Source: Nitriliruptorales bacterium (lineage in GTDB: Bacteria > Actinomycetota > Nitriliruptoria > Euzebyales > Egibacteraceae). Taken from it: DNA of 11,407 bases. Below the pieces are notes generated by a model. The model was given only the letters and a program-made list of their open reading frames with translations. It ran no database searches and was not told the origin of the DNA. The translations under genes were made by a program, and so were the position numbers. The stretch lies in contig SKPY01000134.1 in the NCBI GenBank assembly GCA_007119305.1, positions 1-11,407 of the forward strand. Direction: 5' to 3'. Positions 1 through 7,070 of the stretch are shown piece after piece (position 1 is the stretch's first letter; each line of letters opens with the position of its first letter).

Positions 1-21
1 AGCTCCAGCCGCAGCCCGAGG

Positions 22-51
22 TTGGACGGGGGCTGAGGGCTGTAGGACAAT
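22..51 (+). promoter_or_regulatory. Candidate promoter for the acyl-CoA ligase gene
   Basis: TTGGAC (22-27) resembles a -35 box, and GACAAT (46-51) matches four of six bases of a -10 box at 18-bp spacing. Transcription would start near 58, about 90 nt before the preferred GTG start. Both boxes are imperfect and the upstream gene lies outside the window, so this is only a candidate. Confidence 0.25.
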
Positions 52-147
52 GCGCGTGCTGCGACGCGCGCCCGGTCGAGTCACGCCTTGCGCTGGTGGG
101 TAAGCGCGCACTCGCACGATGGACGCACCCGACCCGTGGAGCTGCCG

Positions 148-1905
148 GTGGCGGACGAGCCACGCACCGATGAGCAGGCCCAGCCGACGACGCCCAGCCC
201 CGCGGGGTTGCCGGACCCCACCGGCGTCGAACGCCCGTGGCTGCTCAGCTACCCCCCCGGGGTGCCTCAGGCCTACGAGTACCCGCTCGTCCCACTGACC
301 CGCCTGCTCGACGACGCCGCCCAGGACTTCCCTGAGATCACGGCGGTGCACTTCCTCGGCTACGAGCTCACCTACCGCGAGCTCATCGACCAGGTCGACC
401 GGTTCGCCAGCGCACTGCGGAGCCTCGGTGTGGCCAAGGGAGACCGCGTCGGGCTCATCCTGCCCAACTGCCCCCAGCACGTCGTCGCGCTGTTCGGCGC
501 GCTGCGCATCGGCGCGGTCGTCGCCGAGTGCAACCCAATGCACTCCGAAGCCGAGCTCGAGCACCAGCTGAACGACGCCGGCTGCAAGGTCGTCGTGTGC
601 CTCGACCCGGTCTACCAGCGGCTCGCCAAGCTGAAAGGCCGGCTGCGCACCGTCAAGCACATCATCGCGACCGGCGTGCACGACGCGCTGCCGTTCCCCA
701 AGAACCTGCTGTTCCCGCTGAAGGGCAAGCGTGACGGCACCCACTACAAGATCCCCGACAGCGAAGGGGTGCTGCGCTTCGTCGACCTCATCGCGCGCCA
801 CGCCCCCATGGTCGCGCAGGCCGAGGTCGACCCGCGCGAGGACGTCGCGCTGCTGCTGTACACCGGCGGCACGACAGGGGTGAGCAAGGGCGTGATGCTC
901 ACCCACTTCAACCTGGTCGCCAACGCCTTCCAGGGCCGGCTCTGGATGCCCGACATCCAGGCGGGTCGCGAGAACGTGCTGTGCGTGATGCCCTTCTTCC
1001 ACGCCTACGGGCTCACGACCTGCCTGACCCTCGGCGTGCTCGCCGCGGCCACGCTCACCCTGCTGCCGCGCTTCGACCGTGAGCTGGTGCTGAAGGCGAT
1101 CGACAAGCAGAAGCCGACGCTGTTCCCCGGCGTGCCCACGCTCTACGTGGCGCTGAACAACGCCCCGAGCGTGGCCAAGCACGACCTGTCGTCGATACGC
1201 GCGTGCCTGTCGGGCGCCGCGCCCCTGCCGGTCGAGGTGGCAGCTCGGTTCGAGGAACTGACCGGCGGCAAGCTGCGCGAGGGCTACGGCCTCACCGAGA
1301 CGAGCCCGCTCACGCACGCCAACCCGATCTACGGCAAGGCGAAGAAGGGCTCGATCGGGTTGCCGGTCACCGACACGTACTGCAGCCTGCGCGATCTCGA
1401 GGACCCGCTGCGCCCCGCCGCGGCGGGCGAACCCGGCGAGCTCGCCATCCACGGGCCCCAGGTCATGAAGGGCTACTGGAACCAGCCGGAGGAGACCGAG
1501 CAGGTGCTGCGCGACGGCTGGCTGCTCACCGGCGACGTCGCACGGATGGACGACGAGGGCTACTTCGCCATCGTGGATCGCAAGCAGGACCTCATCGTCG
1601 CCGGGGGCTGCACCATCTACCCGCGCGAGGTCGAGGAGGTCCTCTACCGCCACCCGAAGGTCGAGCAGGCCGTTGTCGCGGGGATCCCCGACCCCTACCG
1701 GGGCGAGACGGTGAAGGCGTTCATCGTCCTACGTGAGCACGAGTCCGCGACGAGCGAGGAGATCGCGGCGCACTGCCGGTCTCAGCTCGCCGCGTACAAG
1801 GTCCCCACCGCCTTCGACTTCCGCGACGCGCTGCCCCAGACCGCGGTCGGCAAGGTGTCGCGCCGCGTGCTGGTCGCAGGGGAGCCCACCGGCCGCGACG
1901 CCTGA
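148..1905 (+). CDS. fadD: Long-chain fatty acid--CoA ligase (FadD-type, AMP-binding)
   Basis: This enzyme activates a fatty acid with ATP through an acyl-adenylate and transfers it to CoA, feeding beta-oxidation or lipid synthesis. It is an ANL-superfamily protein of 585 residues. Visible motifs are the phosphate loop YTGGTTGVSKG (residues 238-248), GYGLTETSP (379-387), the adenylate-binding Asp in TGD (463), the hinge region DRKQDLIVAGG (from 477), and the C-terminal catalytic Lys in GKVSRR (569). The region RPWLLSYPPGVP near the N-terminus is typical of FadD-like ligases. I chose GTG at 148 because GGAG (137-140) sits 7 nt upstream and the length then fits the usual ~560 residues. An in-frame TTG at 88 would add 20 low-complexity residues and has no good ribosome site. 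Chain-length preference cannot be read from the sequence. The gene ends 30 nt from the convergent Usp gene and no convincing terminator lies between them. Confidence 0.93.
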   Translation: MADEPRTDEQAQPTTPSPAGLPDPTGVERPWLLSYPPGVPQAYEYPLVPLTRLLDDAAQDFPEITAVHFLGYELTYRELIDQVDRFASALRSLGVAKGDRVGLILPNCPQHVVALFGALRIGAVVAECNPMHSEAELEHQLNDAGCKVVVCLDPVYQRLAKLKGRLRTVKHIIATGVHDALPFPKNLLFPLKGKRDGTHYKIPDSEGVLRFVDLIARHAPMVAQAEVDPREDVALLLYTGGTTGVSKGVMLTHFNLVANAFQGRLWMPDIQAGRENVLCVMPFFHAYGLTTCLTLGVLAAATLTLLPRFDRELVLKAIDKQKPTLFPGVPTLYVALNNAPSVAKHDLSSIRACLSGAAPLPVEVAARFEELTGGKLREGYGLTETSPLTHANPIYGKAKKGSIGLPVTDTYCSLRDLEDPLRPAAAGEPGELAIHGPQVMKGYWNQPEETEQVLRDGWLLTGDVARMDDEGYFAIVDRKQDLIVAGGCTIYPREVEEVLYRHPKVEQAVVAGIPDPYRGETVKAFIVLREHESATSEEIAAHCRSQLAAYKVPTAFDFRDALPQTAVGKVSRRVLVAGEPTGRDA

Positions 1906-1935
1906 CGCCATGAGGGTGGAGCCGGGCACCCGGGT

Positions 1936-2679
1936 TCAGGCGGTCGCGCGTCGGCCCACCACGATCGTCGCATCCGCCCGCTGGGCGAGGCGAGTGCCGA
2001 CCGTGCGGACCCCCAGCCGATCGAGCGGGAAGCCCTCGGTGGCACCCAGCGCGAGGAACCCCGCCTTGTGCGCGGCGCCCACGAGCAGGTTCACGAGGTC
2101 CCGGCCGACGACGATCTCGGTCGGCAGGTCGGGTGCGAGCTGCGCGCACAGGGCCTCCGCGTCGGCGACCTCCTCCTCGCGCTCGACCCCCCGCAGGACG
2201 ACCGCGGGCACCTCGAAGGCTTCGGCCCAGCGGCGCACGAAGCCCGCCACGAGCGGAGCGTTCGGTCCGGGGCCGATCGCGACCGCGATCGAGCTCAGGC
2301 GGGCGAGGCCGCCAGGACGGACCATGAGCACGTCGCACGGCGGCTGGTCGAGCAGCTGGCGGGCAAGATCGAGGTGACCGTCGACCATCCGCGGCTGCCA
2401 CTCCACGACGAGCAGGCTCGCCACGGCCTCCCGCACGAGCCGCACCACCCCGCCGCGGTCGTCGGGCGCGTCGCCGTCCCAGACCATCGCCTCCACGGAC
2501 CGGCTCGCCGCGACCTCGGTGATCGTGTCGGCGATCTCCACCCCGCGAGGGCCGTGCAGGGCCGGCCCGTGGGCGTGCAGCGCGCCGGAGTGCACGGCTG
2601 CGCTCGCGAGCGTGGTGAGCAGGGGCGCCGCGGCTTCGGTGCGGTAGAGCACCACGGTGGATCCGATGGTTGTCGGCAT
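1936..2679 (-). CDS. UspA-like protein with two divergent tandem Usp domains
   Basis: The protein has 247 residues. The second half (about 128-243) shows the Usp fold pattern: a first strand IAVAIGPGPN with a small-residue loop, then a late FLALGATEGFPLDRLG segment, and a closing strand ADATIVVGR. The first half (about 5-122) looks like a decayed copy, ending in CDVLMVRP where a Usp domain would end. The ATP-loop pattern G-x2-G-x9-G-(S/T) is not clean in either half, so nucleotide binding is doubtful. The family is cytoplasmic and stress- or energy-related; a precise role cannot be given. ATG at 2679 is preferred over an upstream GTG at 2766 because GGAG lies 5 nt before it, and the extra 29 residues would be Arg-rich and non-Usp-like. 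The gene is divergent from the small membrane protein gene, sharing a 164-bp gap, which could mean shared regulation. It could also be a stand-alone relative of the Usp domains fused to some amino-acid transporters. Confidence 0.8.
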   Translation of the reverse strand: MPTTIGSTVVLYRTEAAAPLLTTLASAAVHSGALHAHGPALHGPRGVEIADTITEVAASRSVEAMVWDGDAPDDRGGVVRLVREAVASLLVVEWQPRMVDGHLDLARQLLDQPPCDVLMVRPGGLARLSSIAVAIGPGPNAPLVAGFVRRWAEAFEVPAVVLRGVEREEEVADAEALCAQLAPDLPTEIVVGRDLVNLLVGAAHKAGFLALGATEGFPLDRLGVRTVGTRLAQRADATIVVGRRATA

Positions 2680-2843
2680 GCACGCTCCGGTCCGGCGCTT
2701 TGACACTGGGCGCCGCCAGCGCATTGCACCATGCGCGGCTTGGCGTCGCACGTGCACGCAGCGCACAGGCAGCTTCTCGGTGGGTTACGGCCCTGCGCGC
2801 GGGGAACCATGGCGTCTACCAGCCACCGCGCAAGGGAGCCCAC

Positions 2844-2987
2844 ATGGGAATCGTCATCGCCATCGTCGTCATCGCGCTGATCCTCGGCGGAGTCAGCCTC
2901 GCCGTCGAAGCGCTCCAGTTTCTGCTCTGGGTGGCCCTCATCCTGCTGATCGTGAGCGTCGTGCTCGGGTTGATGCGCCGCGCCTGA
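2844..2987 (+). CDS. Small hydrophobic membrane protein, 47 residues
   Basis: I cannot assign a function. The product is almost entirely hydrophobic: two likely membrane helices (about residues 2-20 and 25-43) are joined by a short GVSLAVEAL segment carrying the only acidic residue, and a basic MRRA end suggests a cytoplasmic C-terminus. Very short hydrophobic proteins of this type are common and uncharacterised in actinobacteria. AGGGAG (2833-2838) lies 5 nt before the ATG, a strong ribosome site, which supports this start over an in-frame ATG at 2670 that would add 58 non-hydrophobic residues and overlap the divergent Usp start. A perfect TTGACA (2700-2705) upstream could be a -35 box, but I find no matching -10 at normal spacing. 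The trpG/pabA gene follows after 48 nt and seems to have its own promoter. Confidence 0.75.
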   Translation: MGIVIAIVVIALILGGVSLAVEALQFLLWVALILLIVSVVLGLMRRA

Positions 2988-3023
2988 ACCGCCCGCTGCG
3001 GCGCTGCCCCGGTGCCGGTCGGC

Positions 3024-3029
3024 TACGAT
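3024..3029 (+). promoter_or_regulatory. -10 box for leaderless trpG/pabA mRNA
   Basis: TACGAT fits the actinobacterial -10 pattern TAnnnT. Six bases separate it from the ATG at 3036, so transcription is predicted to begin at or next to the A of the start codon. No Shine-Dalgarno sequence precedes the ATG, as expected for a leaderless message. No clear -35 box is visible, which is common for such promoters. Confidence 0.5.
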
Positions 3030-3035
3030 CGGGCC

Positions 3036-3656
3036 ATGCCGGGGCCGCGCATCTTCCTCGTCGACAACTACGACAGCTTCACCTACAACCTCGCGCAGGG
3101 GTTCGGTGAGCTCGGCGCCGAGGTGACCGTCGCCCGCCACGACGCGTTCACGCTCGACGAGCTCGCCGCGCACGCTCCGGACGGCATCGTCATCTCGCCG
3201 GGGCCGGGCAGCCCCGCAGACGCCGGCCTGTCCAACGACGTCGTCGCCCGGTTCGCAGGGCGCATCCCCGTCCTGGGCGTGTGCCTGGGACACCAGTGCA
3301 TCGCCGAGGTCTTCGGCGGGCGGATCGTGCGCGCCGACGAGCTCGTGCACGGCAAGGCCAGCGCGATCCACCACGACGGCGCAGGTGTGTTCGCGGGCCT
3401 GCCGAACCCCTTCGACGCCACCCGCTACCACTCCCTGGCCGTCGACCCCGCGTCGGTGCCGCCGGCGCTGGCCGTGACCGCTTCCACGACCGCGGGCCTC
3501 GAGGGCGGGCTCATCATGGGCCTGCGCCACCGCAGCCTCCCGGTGGAGGGCGTCCAGTTCCACCCGGAGTCGATCCTCACGCGGGTCGGCATGGAGCTGC
3601 TCGCGAACTTCCTGGGGGCGCTGACCACGAGGGAGATCAGCGCGCCGGCCGGATGA
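3036..3656 (+). CDS. trpG: Glutamine amidotransferase, anthranilate/aminodeoxychorismate synthase component II
   Basis: This class I glutaminase subunit releases ammonia from glutamine for a TrpE- or PabB-type partner acting on chorismate. It therefore serves tryptophan or folate synthesis, and one protein may serve both. The 206-residue product is normal length. It opens with the family signature FLVDNYDSFTYNL, has the ISPGPGSP turn (53-60), the nucleophile Cys83 in GVCLGHQ, and the triad partners His176 and Glu178 in QFHPES. All catalytic residues are present. ATG at 3036 is preferred over GTG at 3012 because the family starts just before this signature and because of the -10 box 6 nt upstream. 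No trpE or pabB is in the window, so trpG and pabA cannot be told apart. The gene converges on the kinase gene (28 nt between stops), the same arrangement as trpG beside pknB in Mycobacterium. Confidence 0.95.
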   Translation: MPGPRIFLVDNYDSFTYNLAQGFGELGAEVTVARHDAFTLDELAAHAPDGIVISPGPGSPADAGLSNDVVARFAGRIPVLGVCLGHQCIAEVFGGRIVRADELVHGKASAIHHDGAGVFAGLPNPFDATRYHSLAVDPASVPPALAVTASTTAGLEGGLIMGLRHRSLPVEGVQFHPESILTRVGMELLANFLGALTTREISAPAG

Positions 3657-3684
3657 GCCTCGCGCTCTCCGCCAGCTAGAGGAA

Positions 3685-5493
3685 TCAGTCCTCGTCCTCG
3701 TCCGGCGTGGGCGTCGGCTCGGGGGTGGGTTCGGGCTCGGGCTCCGGCTCCGGGGTGGGCTCGGGCTCGGGTTCCTCCTCCGGACCGCGCGAGACGACGA
3801 TGGTCACCGTCGAGCCCGGCGCCACTTCCGTGCCCTCGACCGGGTCCTGGCGGATCACCCGCTCCTCCGCGATGTCGTCGCTGAACTCACGGCTGACCTG
3901 CACGGCCAGGCACGGCGGGTCGCCGCAGAACTCCTCGAGGTGGGCGATCGCACGCTCCTCGGTGAAGTTGACGACGCTCGGGACGGTCAGGTCGGGTGGA
4001 CCACTCGAGACGATCAGATCGACCGAGCTGCCCTCCTCCACCTCGTTGCCCGCGGGCGGGTTCGTGCGGATGACGACGCCCTCGTCGTACTCGTCGCTCG
4101 GCTCGCTGCGCCGCTCCCCGATGCCCAGCCCGGCTGCGACGATCTCGTCTCGCGCCTCGTCCTCGTCCATGCCGGTGACGTCGGGCACGGACACGAGCGG
4201 GGGCCCCTCCGACAGCGTGAGCACAACCGTGCCGCCGAGCTCGTGCTCGGTGCCGACCTCGGGGTCGGTCGCGACGACGTGGTTGGGCGGCACCTCGTCG
4301 CTCGGCACGGAGTCGCCGACCTCGACGACGAAGCCGGCATCGACGAGCTGGCGCTGGGCCTCACCGAGCGCCTCGCCGATGACGTTCGGGATCAGGGCGG
4401 TCTCCACCGGCTCCTCACCGGCGAGGAGGTTGGCGAGCAGGAAGCCGCCTACGACGAGGACCGCGAGGAGCAACAGCGCGAGCAGGACGTACATCCCCGT
4501 CGGCCGGCGCTCGTCCTCGTAGTCGTCGTAGTACTCGTCCTCGTCGTAGTAGTCCGCCGGCGGTGCGCCCACCGGGGCGGCGACCGCGGTCCGCCCGAGC
4601 GCCTCGGTCTGCTCATAGCTGTAGTACCGGGGTGCCGCGACCGGCTGACCGGCGAGCGCACGCTGCAGGTCCGCGTGGACCTCCCGCGCGGTCTCGTAGC
4701 GGTCGGCGGGATGCTTCGCCATCATCCGCAGCACCACCGACTCGAGCTCGGGCGGCACGTCGACGTTGTAGTGGCTCGGGGGCGTCGGCTCGGCCGACAC
4801 GTGCTTGTAGGCGAGCGCGACGGCGCTGTCGGCGTAGAACGGCTGCCGGCCCGTGAGCATCTCGTAGAGCACGCAGCCGAGCGCGTAGACGTCGGTGCGC
4901 CGGTCGACCTCCTCGCCCTGCGCCTGTTCCGGCGCGATGTAGGCGGCCGTGCCGAACACCGCAGCGGTCTGCGTGACGGTCTCCGCGTTGACCGCGCGGG
5001 CAATCCCGAAGTCGGCGACCTTCACCTGGCCCTCGTCGTTGACCATGATGTTCGCCGGCTTGATGTCGCGGTGGACGAGTCCGCGCTCGTGGGCGTAGTG
5101 CAGCGCGAGCGCGGCCTCGCCGGCGATCTCGGCGGCGCGCTCAGGCAGCAGCTCCTCGCGGTCGAGGAGCTCTTTCAGGCTCCGGCCTGAGACATACTCC
5201 ATCACGATGAACGGCCGGTCGTCGTGCTCGCCGGTGTCGTACACCGCGACGATGTTCGAGTGGTTCAGCTGCGCCGCGTGCTGGGCCTCCCGCCGGAAGC
5301 GGGCCAGGAACGAGTCGTCGGACGCGTAGCGGGCGTGGAGGATCTTCACGGCCACGAGCCGGTCGAGCTGCGTGTCGTAGGCGAGCTCGACGTCGGCCAT
5401 GCCGCCCTGGCCGAGCGGGCCACGCAGCTCGTAGCGGTCCGCGAGCAGCCGTCGGGGTTGCTCCCCCATCATGCGCGTGGTGTCGTCGCTCAT
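3685..5493 (-). CDS. pknB: Serine/threonine protein kinase PknB with three PASTA repeats
   Basis: This transmembrane kinase phosphorylates cell-division and peptidoglycan-synthesis proteins, and its PASTA repeats are expected to bind muropeptides or lipid II outside the cell. The 602 residues run: kinase domain (about 20-282), linker, one membrane helix (334-358), PASTA repeats (about 366-430, 433-500, 502-570) and an acidic Pro/Glu/Thr tail (571-602). Catalytic residues are intact: glycine loop GQGGMADV, Lys50, Glu69, HRD Asp143, Asn148, DFG Asp161. The activation loop VTQTAAVFGTAAY carries Thr174 and Thr176, matching the PknB autophosphorylation sites, then APEQ. M. tuberculosis PknB has four PASTA repeats; here there are three. 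Oddities are a Tyr/Asp-rich strip before the membrane helix (314-328) and a Cys pair (523, 528) in PASTA3. The ATG overlaps the pbpA stop as ATGA. It is the only kinase here and the last gene of the operon. Confidence 0.97.
   Translation of the reverse strand: MSDDTTRMMGEQPRRLLADRYELRGPLGQGGMADVELAYDTQLDRLVAVKILHARYASDDSFLARFRREAQHAAQLNHSNIVAVYDTGEHDDRPFIVMEYVSGRSLKELLDREELLPERAAEIAGEAALALHYAHERGLVHRDIKPANIMVNDEGQVKVADFGIARAVNAETVTQTAAVFGTAAYIAPEQAQGEEVDRRTDVYALGCVLYEMLTGRQPFYADSAVALAYKHVSAEPTPPSHYNVDVPPELESVVLRMMAKHPADRYETAREVHADLQRALAGQPVAAPRYYSYEQTEALGRTAVAAPVGAPPADYYDEDEYYDDYEDERRPTGMYVLLALLLLAVLVVGGFLLANLLAGEEPVETALIPNVIGEALGEAQRQLVDAGFVVEVGDSVPSDEVPPNHVVATDPEVGTEHELGGTVVLTLSEGPPLVSVPDVTGMDEDEARDEIVAAGLGIGERRSEPSDEYDEGVVIRTNPPAGNEVEEGSSVDLIVSSGPPDLTVPSVVNFTEERAIAHLEEFCGDPPCLAVQVSREFSDDIAEERVIRQDPVEGTEVAPGSTVTIVVSRGPEEEPEPEPTPEPEPEPEPTPEPTPTPDEDED
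3721..3771 (+). repeat. Two tandem G-quadruplex motifs / near-identical 21-bp repeats
   Basis: Two direct repeats 30 bp apart (3721-3741 and 3751-3771) differ at two positions. Each has four G-runs of at least three with loops of 1, 3 and 3 nt (T, TTC or CTC, CTC), which is a canonical intramolecular G4 pattern. The G-rich strand is +, that is, the template strand of pknB. It would be RNA only in readthrough transcripts from trpG, whose stop lies 65 nt upstream. On the - strand the region encodes the PknB Pro/Glu/Thr tail. Confidence 0.7.
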
Positions 5494-7070
5494 CCGGAAG
5501 CCGTCCTCGACGTCGTCGTCCGGGGCGTCGCCACCGGACGGTACTGCTGCTGGGCGTCGTGGGCGAGCGAACCTGCGGCCGCGGCGCCGCCGTCGGTGGC
5601 TGCGAGCGCGGCCTCCAGCACCACCCTGGCGACCGGTGCCGCGACGGCTCCGCCCGTCGCGCCCTCCCCCGCATCGCCGCCGTCCTCGAGGACCACCGCG
5701 ACGGCGACCCGCGGGTTTCCGGCCGGGGCGAAGCCGGAGAACCACACGGTCGGCGGGCCCTCACCGCCCTCGGCGGTGCCGGTCTTGCCGGCCACGTCAA
5801 CCCCGTCGATCGCGGCCGCGCGTCCGGTCCCGGCGGCCACGGCGCGCACCATCATGTCGCGTAGGTGGCGGGCGGTCTCCTGGCTCACCGCCTGGGCGTC
5901 GCCCCGTCCGGACGGGGCGAACGGCTCGGCACCGAAGCGGGCGATGCGCTCTCCCCGGTCGTCGAGCACCTCGCGGACGAGATGCGGCCGCATCAGCACG
6001 CCGTTGTTCGCGATCGCGCTCGACACCAGCGCCATCTGCAACGGGGTGGAGCGGACGTCGAACTGCCCGATGGCGGCCTGGGCGGTCTGCGGGGGGTTCA
6101 GCTCGGCCGGGAAGTGGCTGTCGAGCGGGCTGGGCAGCTGCTCGATGATCTGATCGTTGAAGCCGAACGCCTCGGCCTGCTCGGCCAGGGCCGCCGCGCC
6201 CAGGTCCAGGCCGATCTGCGCGAACGTGGTGTTGCACGAGACGACCATCGCCTCGACCAGGGTGATCGGCGCGCCGCCGTGGCAGGTGCCGCGGCCGAAG
6301 TTGCGGATCGTCGCGGTCGTCTGCGGCAGCTCCAGCTCGACCGGGTCGGGGTAGGTCCGGTCGGGGGCGACCCCCTGCTCGAGCGCGGCGGCGGCGACCA
6401 CGAGCTTGAACGTCGACCCCGGCGGATACCACTCGCGCACGACGCGGTTGACGAGCGGGCGGGCCGGGTCGTCCTGCAGCTCGTCCCAGTAGGTGTTGAT
6501 CTCGGTGCGGTCATGGCTCGACAGGCGGTTGGGGTCGTAGGACGGCGCTGACCACAGGGCGAGGATCGCGCCGGTGCGCGGCTCGAGCGCGACGACTGCG
6601 CCCCGCCGGTCGCCGAGCGCCTCCCGGGCGGCCTGCTGCACCTGCGGCTGCAACGTCAGCACGAGGTCGTCGCCGGTCCGCTCGCGGCCCGCGAGCAGAT
6701 CCGTCAGGTTGCGCGTGAACGCCTCGGGAGCGCTGCCGATGAGGTAGTCGTTGAAGCTGGACTCGAGCTCGCTGCGGCCGAACACCACCGAGAAGTAGCC
6801 GGTGCTGTGCGCGTACAGCGGCCCGTCGGTGTACTGACGCCGGTACCGCAGGGTCCCGTCCGTGCGCTCCACCCGGGCGACCTCGGTCGCGTCGTCGCCC
6901 GCGAGCATCAGGCCGCGACGGATCTCGTACTCCCGGATGAGCTGACGGGAGTTGCGGTTGTCGTTGGCGAGGTCGTCGGCGCGCAGCACCTGCAAGTAGT
7001 TCAGGTTCACGAACAGCGCGAGGAACATGGCGAGCAGGAGCACGCCCACGACCTTGAGCTGGTGGGTCAT
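5490..7070 (-). CDS. pbpA: Class B penicillin-binding protein PbpA (transpeptidase)
   Basis: This D,D-transpeptidase cross-links peptidoglycan on the outer face of the membrane, working with the RodA/FtsW-family polymerase encoded next to it. The 526 residues comprise a short cytoplasmic end, one membrane anchor (about 7-29), an N-terminal dimerisation-like region (about 30-150) and the transpeptidase domain (about 155-490). All three active-site motifs are present: Ser219-x-x-Lys222 in PPGSTFK, Ser278-Cys-Asn280, and Lys429-Thr-Gly in AGKTGTAE. Cys263 and Cys279 are 16 residues apart, the spacing I recall for a disulfide near the active site of M. tuberculosis PbpA. The last ~40 residues are Ala/Thr-rich and look disordered. 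The ATG overlaps the rodA stop (ATGA) and a GGGTGAT ribosome site lies 5 nt upstream. The stop overlaps the pknB start. Confidence 0.97.
   Translation of the reverse strand: MTHQLKVVGVLLLAMFLALFVNLNYLQVLRADDLANDNRNSRQLIREYEIRRGLMLAGDDATEVARVERTDGTLRYRRQYTDGPLYAHSTGYFSVVFGRSELESSFNDYLIGSAPEAFTRNLTDLLAGRERTGDDLVLTLQPQVQQAAREALGDRRGAVVALEPRTGAILALWSAPSYDPNRLSSHDRTEINTYWDELQDDPARPLVNRVVREWYPPGSTFKLVVAAAALEQGVAPDRTYPDPVELELPQTTATIRNFGRGTCHGGAPITLVEAMVVSCNTTFAQIGLDLGAAALAEQAEAFGFNDQIIEQLPSPLDSHFPAELNPPQTAQAAIGQFDVRSTPLQMALVSSAIANNGVLMRPHLVREVLDDRGERIARFGAEPFAPSGRGDAQAVSQETARHLRDMMVRAVAAGTGRAAAIDGVDVAGKTGTAEGGEGPPTVWFSGFAPAGNPRVAVAVVLEDGGDAGEGATGGAVAAPVARVVLEAALAATDGGAAAAGSLAHDAQQQYRPVATPRTTTSRTASG

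Noticed and set aside
50..103. 17-codon ORF from ATG at 50 overlapping the possible TTG start at 88
   Set aside because: No ribosome site, Arg/Pro-rich product, and no sign of an attenuator; probably chance.
88..147. TTG start at 88 for the acyl-CoA ligase
   Set aside because: Adds 20 low-complexity residues without a good ribosome site; GTG at 148 has GGAG at 7 nt and fits family length. Not fully excluded.
1906..1935. CCGGG-CA-CCCGG inverted repeat between the convergent ligase and Usp genes
   Set aside because: The loop would be only 2 nt (or the stem only 4 bp) and there is no T-tract; not a credible terminator.
2700..2728. Promoter from perfect TTGACA at 2700
   Set aside because: No acceptable -10 box at 16-18 bp; kept only as a note with the small membrane gene.
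2801..2830. ECF-sigma type promoter from GGGAAC at 2802-2807
   Set aside because: No GTT or CGTT element at 16-18 bp downstream.
2295..3563. Long - strand open frame (422 codons) opposite trpG and the small membrane gene
   Set aside because: Its product is low-complexity His/Asp/Arg-rich and it lies antisense to well-supported genes; a high-GC shadow.
3940..5190. Long + strand open frame opposite pknB
   Set aside because: Complement of kinase codons; Arg/Val/Asp-rich with no domain.
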